NCBI RefSeq assembly: GCF_003572205.1
Contig: NZ_QXNY01000006.1
Span: forward strand, 124,001-188,000
Direction of reading: 5' to 3'
From: Algihabitans albus
GTDB lineage: Bacteria; Pseudomonadota; Alphaproteobacteria; Kiloniellales; DSM-21159
DNA length: 64,000 nucleotides
The translations under genes were made by a program, and so were the position numbers. Of this stretch, positions 8,392 to 17,941 are shown piece by piece (position 1 is the stretch's first letter; each line of letters begins with the position of its first letter). The notes below the pieces were generated by a model. The model had not been told where the DNA came from. It ran no database searches and worked only from the letters and a program-made list of their open reading frames with translations.

Positions 8392-9774
8392 ATGGCGCGC
8401 GCCCGACCCGCATGGCTATCGGCTGCCCTGGACTACCTGCCGCAGTGGCTGGAGTTCCAAATGCGCGCGACGGAACAGCCGGGCTGTTCCCTGGCGGTCG
8501 CGCACAAGGGCGAGGTGATCTGGGAGCAGGCCTTCGGCCAGGCCGATCTCTCGAAGACCCGCGCGTTGACGCCCCGCCATCGCTTCCGCGCCGCCTCCCA
8601 CTCTAAGACCTTCACGGCCAGCGCCATTCTGCTGTTGCGCGAGGCTGGAAAGCTGCGTCTCGACGACCCTGTCGGCGATTACGTCGAGGGACTGCATCCC
8701 AAGGTGGCGGAGGTCACGCTGATGCAGGTGCTGTCGCACAGCGCCGGTCTGGTCCGCGATGGCGAGGATTCCGGTCACTGGATGAACCGGCGCGCCTTTC
8801 CCGACCGCAAGGCCCTGCGCGCCGCCCTGTCCAAGCCGCCGGTGATCGAGGGCAGCACACAGTTGAAGTACTCGAACCACGGCTACGCCCTGCTCGGTCT
8901 GGTGATCGAGGCGGTCACCGGCGAGTCCTTCGGCGACTGGATTCGCCGCGAAGTGATCCAGCGCGCGGGGCTGAAGGAGACCGAGCCCGACGGACCGCCC
9001 GCCAAGTCGGTGCCCTTCGCCAGGGGGCATAGCGGCAAACTGCTGCTCGGCCGGCGCGTGGTGGTGCCGAACGAAGCCGAGACCAGAAGCCTAGCGGCCG
9101 CCGGCGGCTTCGTCTCGACCGCCGCCGACCTGGCTCGCTTCTTCGCCTCTCTCGACCCGGCCGCGACGGACAGCCTTCTGTCGCCGGCCAGCCGGCGGGA
9201 GATGGTTCACGCGCTCTGGCGCGATCCCCATTCCAGCATAGAACGCTCCTACGGCCTCGGCATTCTGCGCGGCAAGGTCGGCGACTGGGACTGGTTCGGC
9301 CACAGCGGTTCCTTTCCCGGCACCATAAGTTGCACCTTGGTCCTACCTGGCCGCGACCTTTGCCTGTCGCTCTGCACCAACGCGGTCGATGGGCTCGCCA
9401 ATCTCTGGGCCGGCGGGGCGGTACAGATCCTGCGGACCTTCGCCACCCACGGCGGTCCCTCCAAGAAAACGCAGGGCTGGAGCGGGCGCTGGTGGGGCCT
9501 CTGGGGTGCCTGCGATCTGGTCGCGATGAAGAATCACGTGAAGATCGCCACGCCGGCCGGCGTGAACCCCTTCCTGGACGCCAGCGAGATCGCGGTCACG
9601 GGACCGGATAAGGGCCGCATCCGGCTCGCCGGCGGGCTCCAGAGTCCTGGCGAGGGGGCGCGACTGCTGCGCGGTCCCGACGGGGCGATCCGCGAAGTCT
9701 GGATCGGGGGCGTGCAACTCCTGAGCGAAGCGGCGATGAGCCGCGATCTGCGCCGGCAGACGAAGAAGGCGTGA
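8392..9774 (+). CDS. Serine hydrolase, beta-lactamase/peptidase S12 family
   Basis: Penicillin-binding-protein-like hydrolase of 460 aa. The catalytic S-x-x-K is S69-H-S-K72 and the YxN motif is Y160-S-N. A later FGHSG replaces the KTG/HxG strand motif, as in class C beta-lactamase-like esterases and D-aminopeptidases. No signal peptide is evident at the chosen ATG (GAAAGAG upstream). A C-terminal domain of about 100 residues follows the hydrolase fold. The substrate is unknown; it could be an esterase, amidase or peptidase. Confidence 0.8.
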   Translation: MARARPAWLSAALDYLPQWLEFQMRATEQPGCSLAVAHKGEVIWEQAFGQADLSKTRALTPRHRFRAASHSKTFTASAILLLREAGKLRLDDPVGDYVEGLHPKVAEVTLMQVLSHSAGLVRDGEDSGHWMNRRAFPDRKALRAALSKPPVIEGSTQLKYSNHGYALLGLVIEAVTGESFGDWIRREVIQRAGLKETEPDGPPAKSVPFARGHSGKLLLGRRVVVPNEAETRSLAAAGGFVSTAADLARFFASLDPAATDSLLSPASRREMVHALWRDPHSSIERSYGLGILRGKVGDWDWFGHSGSFPGTISCTLVLPGRDLCLSLCTNAVDGLANLWAGGAVQILRTFATHGGPSKKTQGWSGRWWGLWGACDLVAMKNHVKIATPAGVNPFLDASEIAVTGPDKGRIRLAGGLQSPGEGARLLRGPDGAIREVWIGGVQLLSEAAMSRDLRRQTKKA

Positions 9775-9785
9775 CGTCCGGGCGG

Positions 9786-10271
9786 CTACCAGTCGATGTG
9801 GTCTTCGAACAGGCCGACGGAGCTTTCCCAAACGCTCAGGCTGGTAACGACACGTTCGCGCGTGATGCCGCCGGCGAAGTCCAGGTCCTGCTCGAGAATC
9901 GGATCGTCTTCGTCGTCGCGCCACGCCCGGCTGAAGCGCTTGTCCTCGTTCCAGGCGTTGATCGTCTCGAGATCGATGCCGGACGGCAGGCTGTAGGCGA
10001 CGCGGAACATCACGTCTTCGCAGAAACCCTCCGAGCCCAGGTCGCAGTTGTAGAAGATGATCCGGAAGGATGTGCCTCCCACGGATGACTCGATGACCGG
10101 GTCGCCGTAGTCATCCTCGCTGACTTTCGCCCTGTAGCCTTCGTCCGTCAGGATGGTCGCCAGCTGCTCGCCGGAGACTTCCGTATAGACGGGCGCGGTG
10201 GGTTGTTGAGCAAGGCTGGCCGCCCCCGATACCGACCAGAAGATCAAAGCGCAGAACAGCAAAAGCCGCAT
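9786..10271 (-). CDS. Secreted YbjN-domain protein
   Basis: Small exported protein of 161 aa with a signal peptide (MRLLLFCALIFWSVSGAASLAQ). The mature part (LATILTDEGYRAKV, then FRIIFYNC, then AYSLPSGIDLETINAWN) resembles the YbjN sensory-transduction-like domain. The ATG at 10271 was chosen for its GGGAGG ribosome-binding site; the frame extends upstream without support. It is convergent with the hydrolase gene. The specific role is not known. Confidence 0.65.
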   Translation of the reverse strand: MRLLLFCALIFWSVSGAASLAQQPTAPVYTEVSGEQLATILTDEGYRAKVSEDDYGDPVIESSVGGTSFRIIFYNCDLGSEGFCEDVMFRVAYSLPSGIDLETINAWNEDKRFSRAWRDDEDDPILEQDLDFAGGITRERVVTSLSVWESSVGLFEDHIDW

Positions 10272-10379
10272 CTCGGGCCTCCCCCAAAGCACAGTACAAA
10301 CCTGGATTGTGCATAGTCTTGGCCGCGGAAGGAAGCATCGAGGAAGCAAGCGTGGAGGAAGCGTGACCGCGGCGGCCCG

Positions 10380-11654
10380 CTAGATCTTTTTCAACAGCGG
10401 CTCCAGCGCGGTCAGCACATCCTCGACGATGTGCGCCTGTGCCTGAGTAAAGGTCTGGCCGGCGGCGCAGCGGGCTTCGCGCAGCTCGCGATTCTCCAGC
10501 AATCGCCCGAGGGCGGCGGTCAGTTCCTCGGCATCGCCGACCTGCTCCAGAGCGCCGACCCGCGTCAGGCCGGCGACCGCCGCGGCGTTGTTCTCGCCGT
10601 GGGGTCCGAACAGCAAGGCGCAGCCGAGGCGGGCCGCTTCCAGAGGATTCTGACCGCCACGGTCGACCAAAGAGCCGCCGACGAAGGCAATGGAGCAGAG
10701 GCGATACCAGAGCCCGAGTTCGCCAAGCGTGTCCGCGACGTAGACCTCCGCCGTTGCCTGTGGAGCGCCGCCGCTGCGCTGCTGCACCGACAATCCGGCC
10801 GCTTCGGCCTCGGCCGCCACCTCGCGCCCGCGCTCGGGATGGCGGGGCACGATCACGGTCAGCAAGCCGGGGTGGTCCGGGGCCAGCGACCGATGGGCGG
10901 AGAGGACGGCCGTTTCCTCGCTCGGGTGGGTGGAGGCCGCGAGCCAGACCGGACGCTCCTTCAAGTCCCGGCGCAAGGCTTCCAGCTCCGATGACTCCAC
11001 GGGCAAGGGCGGCCCGGCGAACTTCAGGTTGCCTAGGCAGGCGACCGGGCGGTCTCCCAAACGGCTCAGCCGTTCGGCATCTCCTGGCGTCTGGGCGAGG
11101 ACGACGTCGAAGCTGCTCAGGAGATCGCGGATCAGCGGTGTCGCGTAGGACCAGCTTCGGGCGGACCGGCTGGAGATCCGGCCGTTCACCAAGGCCAGGG
11201 GCAGACCGCGTGCCTTGGCGGCTCGGATCAAGGTCGGCCAAATCTCGGATTCGACCAGAATGCCGGCCGCGGGACGCCAGTGATTGAAGAAGCGCCGCAC
11301 GGCGCCCGGATCGTCCAGCGGCAGATACTGATGGAGGGCGCCGCTCGGCAGCAGGGCCGCGGCCCGGCGTGCGGCAGTGGTGGTCACCGTCGTCAAGAGG
11401 ATATGGGTCTGCGGCCGATCCTCCCGCAGGCGCTCGATCAGCGGCACGACGGATACCGTTTCCCCGACGCTGGCCGCGTGAATCCAGATGATGTCGCCCG
11501 GCGGTCGCGGTTGACCGGTCCGGCCCCAGCGTTCGCCCAGACGCGTGGCCTCCTCTCGGCCGGCGGCGGCGCGCCGCGCGAGGACCCGCCGCAGGTAGGG
11601 GCGTGCCAGGCGGAAGGCCAATCGGTAAGCGGTGAAAGCGGCGGTGGCGAGCAT
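10380..11654 (-). CDS. waaA: 3-deoxy-D-manno-octulosonic acid (Kdo) transferase
   Basis: Inner-membrane glycosyltransferase of 424 aa that adds Kdo from CMP-Kdo to lipid IVA during lipopolysaccharide synthesis. The N-terminus has an amphipathic/membrane segment, then IWIHAASVGE (catalytic glutamate region), LVESEIWPTL, LVNGRISSRS, GNLKF, and FVGGSLVDRGGQNPLE near the C-terminus, all typical of KdtA/WaaA. The start at MLATAAFTAYRL gives the family length. The same frame stays open to 12866 over potF on the other strand, but that extension is a shadow. Confidence 0.93.
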   Translation of the reverse strand: MLATAAFTAYRLAFRLARPYLRRVLARRAAAGREEATRLGERWGRTGQPRPPGDIIWIHAASVGETVSVVPLIERLREDRPQTHILLTTVTTTAARRAAALLPSGALHQYLPLDDPGAVRRFFNHWRPAAGILVESEIWPTLIRAAKARGLPLALVNGRISSRSARSWSYATPLIRDLLSSFDVVLAQTPGDAERLSRLGDRPVACLGNLKFAGPPLPVESSELEALRRDLKERPVWLAASTHPSEETAVLSAHRSLAPDHPGLLTVIVPRHPERGREVAAEAEAAGLSVQQRSGGAPQATAEVYVADTLGELGLWYRLCSIAFVGGSLVDRGGQNPLEAARLGCALLFGPHGENNAAAVAGLTRVGALEQVGDAEELTAALGRLLENRELREARCAAGQTFTQAQAHIVEDVLTALEPLLKKI

Positions 11655-11999
11655 CGCGAGACGGGTGTCCGGCGGTGCGACTGCGGGCACCGGGGTGGAG
11701 GGGCCGGATTCTGAGAACCGGATGTGGATCGACCCGGGTTCGGATCGATTGGGCCTTTCTACTGACCGTCGCCGATGTAAGCCAGGATATCCGCAAGCAT
11801 GCCGTCGGACGGCCTGCGGAACGGAGCCGGGTGCAACCGTCGCAGGGGCGTCGGTCGGTGCCGCCGCATGGCTGGTTCTGGGACCTGGTGCGATTGACAA
11901 GGGCGCCCCCCGCCGTGCTGAATGGCCGCCAATTAATGACAGCGAGCGGGCGTCGAACAGGCCGCCGCGGGTGAGGCTCAGACACGGGAGTTGGGAAAG
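11655..11999. other. Divergent promoter region between waaA and potF
   Basis: About 345 bases separating two divergently transcribed genes. A TTGACA hexamer at 11894-11899 on the + strand is a possible -35 for potF, but no convincing -10 sits 16-18 bases downstream. I see no small gene here. Confidence 0.4.
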
Positions 12000-13100
12000 G
12001 TGCAGATCACCAAAAGAATGCTTTTGCTTGCCTCCGGCCTGGCGTTGATGGCCGGAAGCGCCGGTGCCGCCAAGGCGGAAGGCCAGCTCAATATCTACAA
12101 CTGGTCCGATTACATCGGCGAAACCACCATCGCGGACTTCGAGGCCGCGACGGGGATCGAGGTCACCTACGACGTCTACGACAACAACGAGGTCGTCGAG
12201 GCCAAGCTGCTGGCCGGCAACTCCGGCTACGACATCGTCGTGCCCACGGCGCTGCCTTTCCTGGCGCGCCAGATCCAGGCCGGTGCGCTGCAGCAGCTCG
12301 ACAAGGCGAAGCTTCCCAATCTCGCCAACCTGGACCCGGCGCTGATGGAGCGCGTCCAGGCCGCCGATCCGGGCAATCTCTATGGCGCCATCTACCAGTG
12401 GGGCACCAACGGCATCGGCGTGAACGTCGAGAAGGTGACCGAGATTCTCGGTGAAGTACCCAACTCCTACGACCTGCTGTTCGATCCCGAGACGGTCGCC
12501 AAGCTGAGTTCCTGCGGCGTGACCGTTCTGGACTCGGCCGACGAGGTTATGGACGTGGTCGCCAACTACCTGGGCCACGACCCGCATCACGAAGACCCCG
12601 CGATCCTGGAGGAGGTGACGGCGCACTTCGACAAGATCCGGCCGCATGTCCGCTACTTCCATTCCTCTCAGTATATCAACGACCTGGCCAACGGCGACAT
12701 CTGCGTGGCCATGGGATTTTCGGGCGACGTCTTCATCGCGGCGGCCCGCGCGGAGGAGGCCGGCAACGGCGTCGAGATCCAGTACCTCATCCCCGAGGAG
12801 GGCACGCTGGTCTGGTTCGACATGCTGGCGATTCCCGCCGATGCGCCCAACGCCGAGAACGCGCACAAGTGGATCGATTTCGTGCTGGAGCCCGAGAACA
12901 TCGCCGGCATCACCAACTACGTCTGGTACGCCAACGCCGTGCCGGCTTCGAAGGACCTGGTGATCGAGGAGGTCAGGACGGACCCCGCGATCTACCCGAG
13001 CGAAGCGGTGCAGGAGAAGCTCTTCGCCGCCGCCGTCAAGAGCCCGCGCTACAAGCGGCTGGAGACCCGGGCCTGGACCCGTGTGAAGACGGGCCGTTAG
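12000..13100 (+). CDS. potF: Putrescine/spermidine ABC transporter substrate-binding protein
   Basis: Periplasmic polyamine-binding protein of 366 aa with a signal peptide (MLLLASGLALMAGSAGAAKA). The mature start LNIYNWSDYIGETTIADFE, the segment YDIVVPTALPFLARQ and WGTNGIGVN are hallmarks of the PotF/PotD family. GTG 12000 was preferred over TTG 11991 because the GGGAG at 11986-11990 is correctly spaced only for the GTG. It is first in a four-gene potFGHI operon. PotF-like (putrescine) is more likely than PotD given the operon order, but specificity is inferred. Confidence 0.9.
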   Translation: MQITKRMLLLASGLALMAGSAGAAKAEGQLNIYNWSDYIGETTIADFEAATGIEVTYDVYDNNEVVEAKLLAGNSGYDIVVPTALPFLARQIQAGALQQLDKAKLPNLANLDPALMERVQAADPGNLYGAIYQWGTNGIGVNVEKVTEILGEVPNSYDLLFDPETVAKLSSCGVTVLDSADEVMDVVANYLGHDPHHEDPAILEEVTAHFDKIRPHVRYFHSSQYINDLANGDICVAMGFSGDVFIAAARAEEAGNGVEIQYLIPEEGTLVWFDMLAIPADAPNAENAHKWIDFVLEPENIAGITNYVWYANAVPASKDLVIEEVRTDPAIYPSEAVQEKLFAAAVKSPRYKRLETRAWTRVKTGR

Positions 13101-13137
13101 CGCGCTCGACCGACCTGCATAGGCGGCGGATCGCCGG

Positions 13138-14334
13138 ATGACTCAAGCTGAGGACGCGGTGAATCAGGAGTCCGGAGCCCAACAGGCCGGGCGCCGGCCT
13201 CCGGTCGACCTCGCGGACGAGCCCTGGCGGGATCCCTCGGCGGTTCCCTTCATCGACATTCGCGGGGTGACGAAAAAGTTTGGCGATTTCGTCGCGGTCG
13301 ACGACGTCAGCCTTCAGATCTTTCGCGGCGAGCTCTTCTGCCTGCTGGGGGCGTCCGGCTGCGGCAAGTCCACGCTGCTGCGCATGCTGGCCGGCTTCGA
13401 GGGGCCGACCAGCGGGCAGATCCTGATCGACGGAAGCGACATGGCGGGCATCGCCCCTTACGACCGGCCCGTCAACATGATGTTTCAGTCCTATGCCCTC
13501 TTTCCGCATATGACGGTCGAGCGCAACGTGGCTTTCGGCCTGAAGCAGGAGCGCCTGCCGCGCGGCGAAATCAGGGACCGGGTGAGCGAGGCGCTCCACC
13601 TCGTGCAGCTCTCCGACTTCGCGAGGCGCAAGCCGCACCAGCTCTCGGGCGGCCAGCGCCAGCGGGTGGCCCTGGCGCGCGCTCTGGTGAAGCGGCCCAA
13701 GGTGCTGCTGCTCGACGAACCTCTGGGAGCGCTCGACAAGAAGCTGCGCGAGCAGACCCAGTTCGAGCTGATGAACATTCAGGACGAGGTCGGCATCACC
13801 TTCGTGGTCGTGACCCACGACCAGGAGGAAGCCATGACCCTCTCGACCCGCATCGCGGTGATGAACGAGGGCCGGATCGCGCAGGTCGGGACGGCCAGCG
13901 AGATCTACGAGTTTCCCGGCAACCGTTTCGTCGCCGACTTCATCGGCTCGATCAACCTCTTCGAAGGCCGCGTCAGCTACGAGACCGACGACTTCGTCGC
14001 GGTCGATTGTCCGGAGTTGCAGGGCGAGCTCCAGATCGATCACGGCTACTCCGTTCAGGAGGGGCAGAAGGTCTGGGTGGCCATCCGGCCGGAGAAGATC
14101 GTCATCCGGCCGGACGGCGGCGGCGCCTTGCCGGAGCGGAATGCCGCACGGGGGGTCGTCGAGGGCCTGGGCTATCTGGGCAGCGAGACGATCTACCGCG
14201 TGAGTCTGGCCAACGGCCGGATGATCGAGGCGACGGCGCCGAACCGGACCCGCTCCGCGCGCCGGGACGTCGACTGGGACGATCATGTGGTCCTCACCTG
14301 GGACAGCGCCGCCGGCGTCATCCTGACAAGCTGA
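13138..14334 (+). CDS. potG: Polyamine ABC transporter ATP-binding protein
   Basis: Cytoplasmic ATPase of 398 aa. The nucleotide-binding domain has Walker A GASGCGKST, signature LSGGQRQR, Walker B VLLLDEP, and the switch histidine in VVTHDQEEAM. A C-terminal TOBE/OB region starts at about residue 285. The N-terminal extension of about 35 residues before the domain is PotG-like. It lies 37 bases after potF. Confidence 0.92.
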   Translation: MTQAEDAVNQESGAQQAGRRPPVDLADEPWRDPSAVPFIDIRGVTKKFGDFVAVDDVSLQIFRGELFCLLGASGCGKSTLLRMLAGFEGPTSGQILIDGSDMAGIAPYDRPVNMMFQSYALFPHMTVERNVAFGLKQERLPRGEIRDRVSEALHLVQLSDFARRKPHQLSGGQRQRVALARALVKRPKVLLLDEPLGALDKKLREQTQFELMNIQDEVGITFVVVTHDQEEAMTLSTRIAVMNEGRIAQVGTASEIYEFPGNRFVADFIGSINLFEGRVSYETDDFVAVDCPELQGELQIDHGYSVQEGQKVWVAIRPEKIVIRPDGGGALPERNAARGVVEGLGYLGSETIYRVSLANGRMIEATAPNRTRSARRDVDWDDHVVLTWDSAAGVILTS

Positions 14335-14356
14335 CGCCCGGGGAGCGCCCGCCGCG

Positions 14357-15310
14357 ATGCTCGACGACGCCCTCCAAGCCGAACAGGCGAGCCGGCAAGG
14401 CTTCGCGCGGCGCCTCGCAGAGTTCCTGGGGTCTCGCGCCGGACGCGGGCTGGTCATCGCGGTGCCCTATCTGTGGCTGGCGGTTTTCTTTCTTCTGCCC
14501 TTCGTCATCGTTTTCGCCATCTCGCTGTCCGAGGCGGCGATCGCGCGGCCGCCCTTCAAGCTGCTCGAGGACCTCGGCTACGGCCTTTACCAGGTCACGG
14601 TGAATTTCGGGAACTACCTGTTTCTGCTGACCGATTCGCTCTATGCCGTGGCCTATCTCAACTCCGTGAAGATTGCGGCGATCTCGACCGTCATCGCCCT
14701 GCTGATCGGCTATCCCATGGCCTACGGCATCGCACGCTCGGGTCCCGCCTGGCGCAACGTGCTGTTGCTGCTGATTATCCTGCCGTTCTGGACCTCCTTC
14801 CTGCTGCGCGTCTACGCCTGGATCGGGATCCTCAGGGACAACGGCCTGATCAACAACCTGCTGCTCGGGCTAGGCGTGATCGATCAGCCTCTTCCGCTGC
14901 TCTACAACGATTTCTCGGTCTACATCGGGATCGTCTACTCCTACCTGCCCTTCATGGTGTTGCCGCTCTACGCGAATCTCGAGCGGCTCGACCCTTCGCT
15001 GCTGGAGGCCTCGGCCGACCTGGGCTGCCGGCCCTGGAAGACCTTCCTGACCGTGACGCTGCCCCTGTCGCTTCCCGGCATCGTGGCCGGCTGCCTCCTG
15101 GTCTTCATCCCGGCGGTCGGCGAGTTCGTGATTCCGGCTCTGCTCGGCGGACCCGACACCCTCATGATCGGGCGGGTGCTCTGGAACGAGTTCTTCAGCA
15201 ACCGGGACTGGCCCGTCGCTTCGGCCGTGGCCATCGCGATGCTCGTGCTGCTGGTCGTGCCGATCATGATCTTTCAGCGCTACCAGATGAAGCAAGGGGA
15301 GCGGGCCTGA
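14357..15310 (+). CDS. potH: Polyamine ABC transporter permease 1
   Basis: Membrane protein of 317 aa with six transmembrane segments by eye and the EAA loop (EASADLGCRPWKTFLTVTLPL) that contacts the ATPase. It carries the PotH-type periplasmic segment before TM2. Its TGA overlaps the ATG of potI, so the two permeases are translationally coupled. Confidence 0.92.
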   Translation: MLDDALQAEQASRQGFARRLAEFLGSRAGRGLVIAVPYLWLAVFFLLPFVIVFAISLSEAAIARPPFKLLEDLGYGLYQVTVNFGNYLFLLTDSLYAVAYLNSVKIAAISTVIALLIGYPMAYGIARSGPAWRNVLLLLIILPFWTSFLLRVYAWIGILRDNGLINNLLLGLGVIDQPLPLLYNDFSVYIGIVYSYLPFMVLPLYANLERLDPSLLEASADLGCRPWKTFLTVTLPLSLPGIVAGCLLVFIPAVGEFVIPALLGGPDTLMIGRVLWNEFFSNRDWPVASAVAIAMLVLLVVPIMIFQRYQMKQGERA

Positions 15311-16149
15311 TGCGCCGGCGGTCGACCTTCCTGCTGATGGCCATGTGTTTCGGCTTCGCCTTCCTTTACGGGCCGATCCTCTCGCTGATCGTCTACTCCT
15401 TCAACGAGTCCAGGCTCGTCACGGTCTGGGGCGGCTTTTCGACCAAGTGGTATGGGGAGTTGCTGCGCGACGAACAGGTGCTCGAGGCGGCGCTGCTCTC
15501 GCTCCAGATCGGCGTGGTGACGGCCACCGCCGCCGTCTTGCTCGGGACCTTGGCGGGGCTGCTGTTGGCGCGCTTCGGACGCTTTCGGGGGCGGCTGCTG
15601 TTCTCCGGCATGGTCTCCGCGCCTCTGGTGATGCCGGAGGTGATCACCGGCCTGTCGCTCCTGCTGCTCTTCGTCAGTGCCGAAGAGTTGATCGGCTGGC
15701 CGTCCGGCCGCGGCATGGACACCATCACCATCGCCCACATCACCTTCTGCATGGCCTACGTCGCGGTGATCGTGCAGTCGCGTCTCTCGAGCCTCGACGA
15801 TTCGGTCGAGGAGGCGGCGATGGACCTGGGCGCGCGTCCGGCCAAGGTCTTTCTGGTGATTACCTTGCCGATCATCGCCCCGGCCTTGATCTCCGGATGG
15901 TTGCTCGCCTTCACCCTGTCGCTTGACGATCTGGTGATCGCCAGCTTCGTCTCGGGCCCCGGTTCCTCGACCTTGCCGATGGTGATTTTCTCGAAGGTGC
16001 GGCTAGGCGTCAGTCCCGATATCAACGCTCTGGCCACCATCATCATTCTGATTGTCACACTCTTCGTCGTCATCGCCGGGGTGATGATGAGCCGCCAGGA
16101 AAAGGCCCGCGCCCGTGACGCGCAACAGGCACTCCAGGCCCATGACTAG
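15310..16149 (+). CDS. potI: Polyamine ABC transporter permease 2
   Basis: Membrane protein of 279 aa with six hydrophobic segments and the EAA loop EEAAMDLGARPAKVFLVITL. The segment SLDDLVIASFVSGPGSSTLP is diagnostic for PotI/PotC permeases. The start ATG overlaps the potH stop. It completes the importer; no polyamine-metabolic gene follows in the operon. Confidence 0.92.
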   Translation: MRRRSTFLLMAMCFGFAFLYGPILSLIVYSFNESRLVTVWGGFSTKWYGELLRDEQVLEAALLSLQIGVVTATAAVLLGTLAGLLLARFGRFRGRLLFSGMVSAPLVMPEVITGLSLLLLFVSAEELIGWPSGRGMDTITIAHITFCMAYVAVIVQSRLSSLDDSVEEAAMDLGARPAKVFLVITLPIIAPALISGWLLAFTLSLDDLVIASFVSGPGSSTLPMVIFSKVRLGVSPDINALATIIILIVTLFVVIAGVMMSRQEKARARDAQQALQAHD

Positions 16150-16431
16150 CTGACGAAAAGTTGCAGTCGCGGTGGCACTTTTGGAGATGGCTTCTTTTCG
16201 TCACAAGCTAAAATGCGGCGAAACTCTGGCCCTTTGGGCAGGCGCCGCCTATCTTTGTCACAGAACAGCCACGCCCAGTGGAGGTATTTGTTTGGTGTGA
16301 AATTGCCCGCTGGCGATGTGACAGAAAGCGGCCGGCGGCCAATACCAGACGAATTCGAGGGCGCGCGATGAGACGGACGCGGGCCCAAACGGTGCTGCCG
16401 CAGTGGCGGCAAGCGAATGACGGGGCGAAGC

Positions 16432-17088
16432 ATGTCGAAGCACGGCCCGCAGATGGCGAAGACGACAGACGCTAGCCCTCTTCGGGCAGTGGCTCTGCTG
16501 TGCCTGCTGGGGCCGCTGCTGGCGGCCTGTGCCGCCTTCCGTCTGCCCGGGGACGACGTTCCGACCGAGCGCGACTACACGAATATCGACCCTCTGATCG
16601 GCGATTTGCCGTCTTCGTCCTTTATCGGGTCGCCGCCGCTGCCGCCGCGCCGGCCGGAGCCGCCGGACGGTCTCGCGCTGGCGCCGCCGATGTCTGCGCC
16701 GCTCGGCGCGGTGGAAACCGCGACCGAAGTCGGGACGCTGGTCGGTCTGGGTTTCGATCAGTTGGAAGCCCTGCTCGGCAGCCCGACACTGCAGGAGGTT
16801 CAGCCGCCCGCTCAGATCTGGTCCTATAATGGTCCCGACTGCGTACTCAGTATCTTCTTCTATCCTCAAGTTGGGGGTGAGCAATACCGCGCGCTCGCCT
16901 ATGAGGTGGTCGAGCCTACCCCCAGCGATCAGTCGGCGCAGCGCTGTTTCACGGCGCTGCTCGCTCAAAACCGCCAGCCTGTCGAAGAGGACGGAAGATC
17001 CGGCGCTGCAGAACAGCTGCGCCCAGGCTTGTCGGCCGTATCGGGTGAAGTGCCGCGCACCGCGGGTGCGGCACCGTCGACGAACTAG
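16432..17088 (+). CDS. Lipoprotein with BamE/SmpA-like motif upstream of ChvI/ChvG
   Basis: Predicted outer-membrane or periplasmic lipoprotein of about 218 aa. The lipobox is LLAAC, about 35 residues in. A proline-rich linker (PPLPPRRPEPPDG) follows. Then comes a segment with LEALLGSP, IWSYNG and CVLSIFFYP, which resembles the SmpA/OmlA (BamE-like) pattern of LLGxP followed by WxY. Starts at 16417, 16432 or 16453 are all possible, and none has a decisive ribosome-binding site. It sits 25 bases before chvI and may be co-transcribed with the envelope-sensing pair. Function not established. Confidence 0.65.
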   Translation: MSKHGPQMAKTTDASPLRAVALLCLLGPLLAACAAFRLPGDDVPTERDYTNIDPLIGDLPSSSFIGSPPLPPRRPEPPDGLALAPPMSAPLGAVETATEVGTLVGLGFDQLEALLGSPTLQEVQPPAQIWSYNGPDCVLSIFFYPQVGGEQYRALAYEVVEPTPSDQSAQRCFTALLAQNRQPVEEDGRSGAAEQLRPGLSAVSGEVPRTAGAAPSTN

Positions 17089-17113
17089 AGACTGCCGACG
17101 GGAGTACAAAGAT

Positions 17114-17932
17114 ATGAATCAAGCCATGGCCCTGCGAAGCCTTCCGGAAGAAAGTTTTGCCAAGCGCGTCGTCCTGGTCGACGACGACGATCTATTCCGG
17201 GAATCTCTCGGGCTGAACCTCTCCGAGGAGGGGTATCACGTTGCCGACTTCGACAACGGCGAGGATGCTCTGGCCTACCTGCTGGGCAAGGACTGCGAAG
17301 CGGATGTGGTGCTGCTGGACTGGCGCATGCCCGTCCTGGACGGCCTGGGCGTCCTGCGCCGTCTTCGCGAGGCGCGGGTCGAGGTGCCGGTGATCTTCCT
17401 GACCGTGCTCAGCGACCAGATCTACGAGGAAGCGGCCCTGAAGTTCGGCGCCGTCGACTTCATCGAGAAGTCGCGTCGCCTGTCGATCATCCTCCAGCGC
17501 CTCAAGCTGATCACCGAGGGGACCAAGGCCCAGGGCGGCCAGACCCAGTCCGAGAGCGAAGCGAAGATCTTCCGTCTCGGCAAGCTGGAGCTGCGCACCG
17601 ATATTCGCCGCGCCTTCTGGGACGGCCATCAGGTCGATCTCACCCTGACCGAGTATGCCATCGTCCACTTCCTGGCGGCGCGGACCGGGGCGGACATCAC
17701 CTATCGGCAGATCTACGACCTGGTGCGGGGCAAGGACTTCGTGGCCGGCTACGGCGCGGATGGCTATCGCGCCAACGTGCGCGCCTTCATCAAGCGCATT
17801 CGCAAGAAGTTCCGCGACGTCGACGATACCTTCGAGGAGATCGAAAACTACCCGGGCTTCGGCTACCGCTGGCGTGATCCGTCGGAGAGCAGTGACGGCC
17901 CGGGGGCCGGGACGCTCGGCGGTCTCGCCTAA
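17114..17932 (+). CDS. chvI: ChvI-type response regulator (OmpR family)
   Basis: Response regulator of 272 aa. The receiver domain has the acidic pocket VDDDD, phospho-acceptor D69 in LLDW, and conserved K118 in FIEKS. The C-terminal winged helix has DLTLTEYAIVHFLA, a recognition region around GYRANVRAFIKRIRKKF, and ends GFGYRW. The length and sequence match ChvI (ExoS/ChvI system), which controls envelope and acid-stress genes. The kinase gene follows after 9 bases behind an AAGGAGG. Confidence 0.88.
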   Translation: MNQAMALRSLPEESFAKRVVLVDDDDLFRESLGLNLSEEGYHVADFDNGEDALAYLLGKDCEADVVLLDWRMPVLDGLGVLRRLREARVEVPVIFLTVLSDQIYEEAALKFGAVDFIEKSRRLSIILQRLKLITEGTKAQGGQTQSESEAKIFRLGKLELRTDIRRAFWDGHQVDLTLTEYAIVHFLAARTGADITYRQIYDLVRGKDFVAGYGADGYRANVRAFIKRIRKKFRDVDDTFEEIENYPGFGYRWRDPSESSDGPGAGTLGGLA

Positions 17933-17941
17933 AGGAGGCCC

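Noticed and set aside
11894-11899. TTGACA as a defined potF promoter
   Set aside because: No acceptable -10 hexamer lies 16-18 bases downstream, so it is mentioned but not called as a promoter.
11655-12866. Long minus-strand frame that would extend waaA to 828 codons
   Set aside because: The extension lies antisense to potF, has no family resemblance, and WaaA has its normal length from 11654.
16150-16431. Repeated TGTGAC/GTCACA words between potI and the lipoprotein gene as ChvI or CRP sites
   Set aside because: The words are short, irregularly spaced and not palindromic; chance cannot be excluded.
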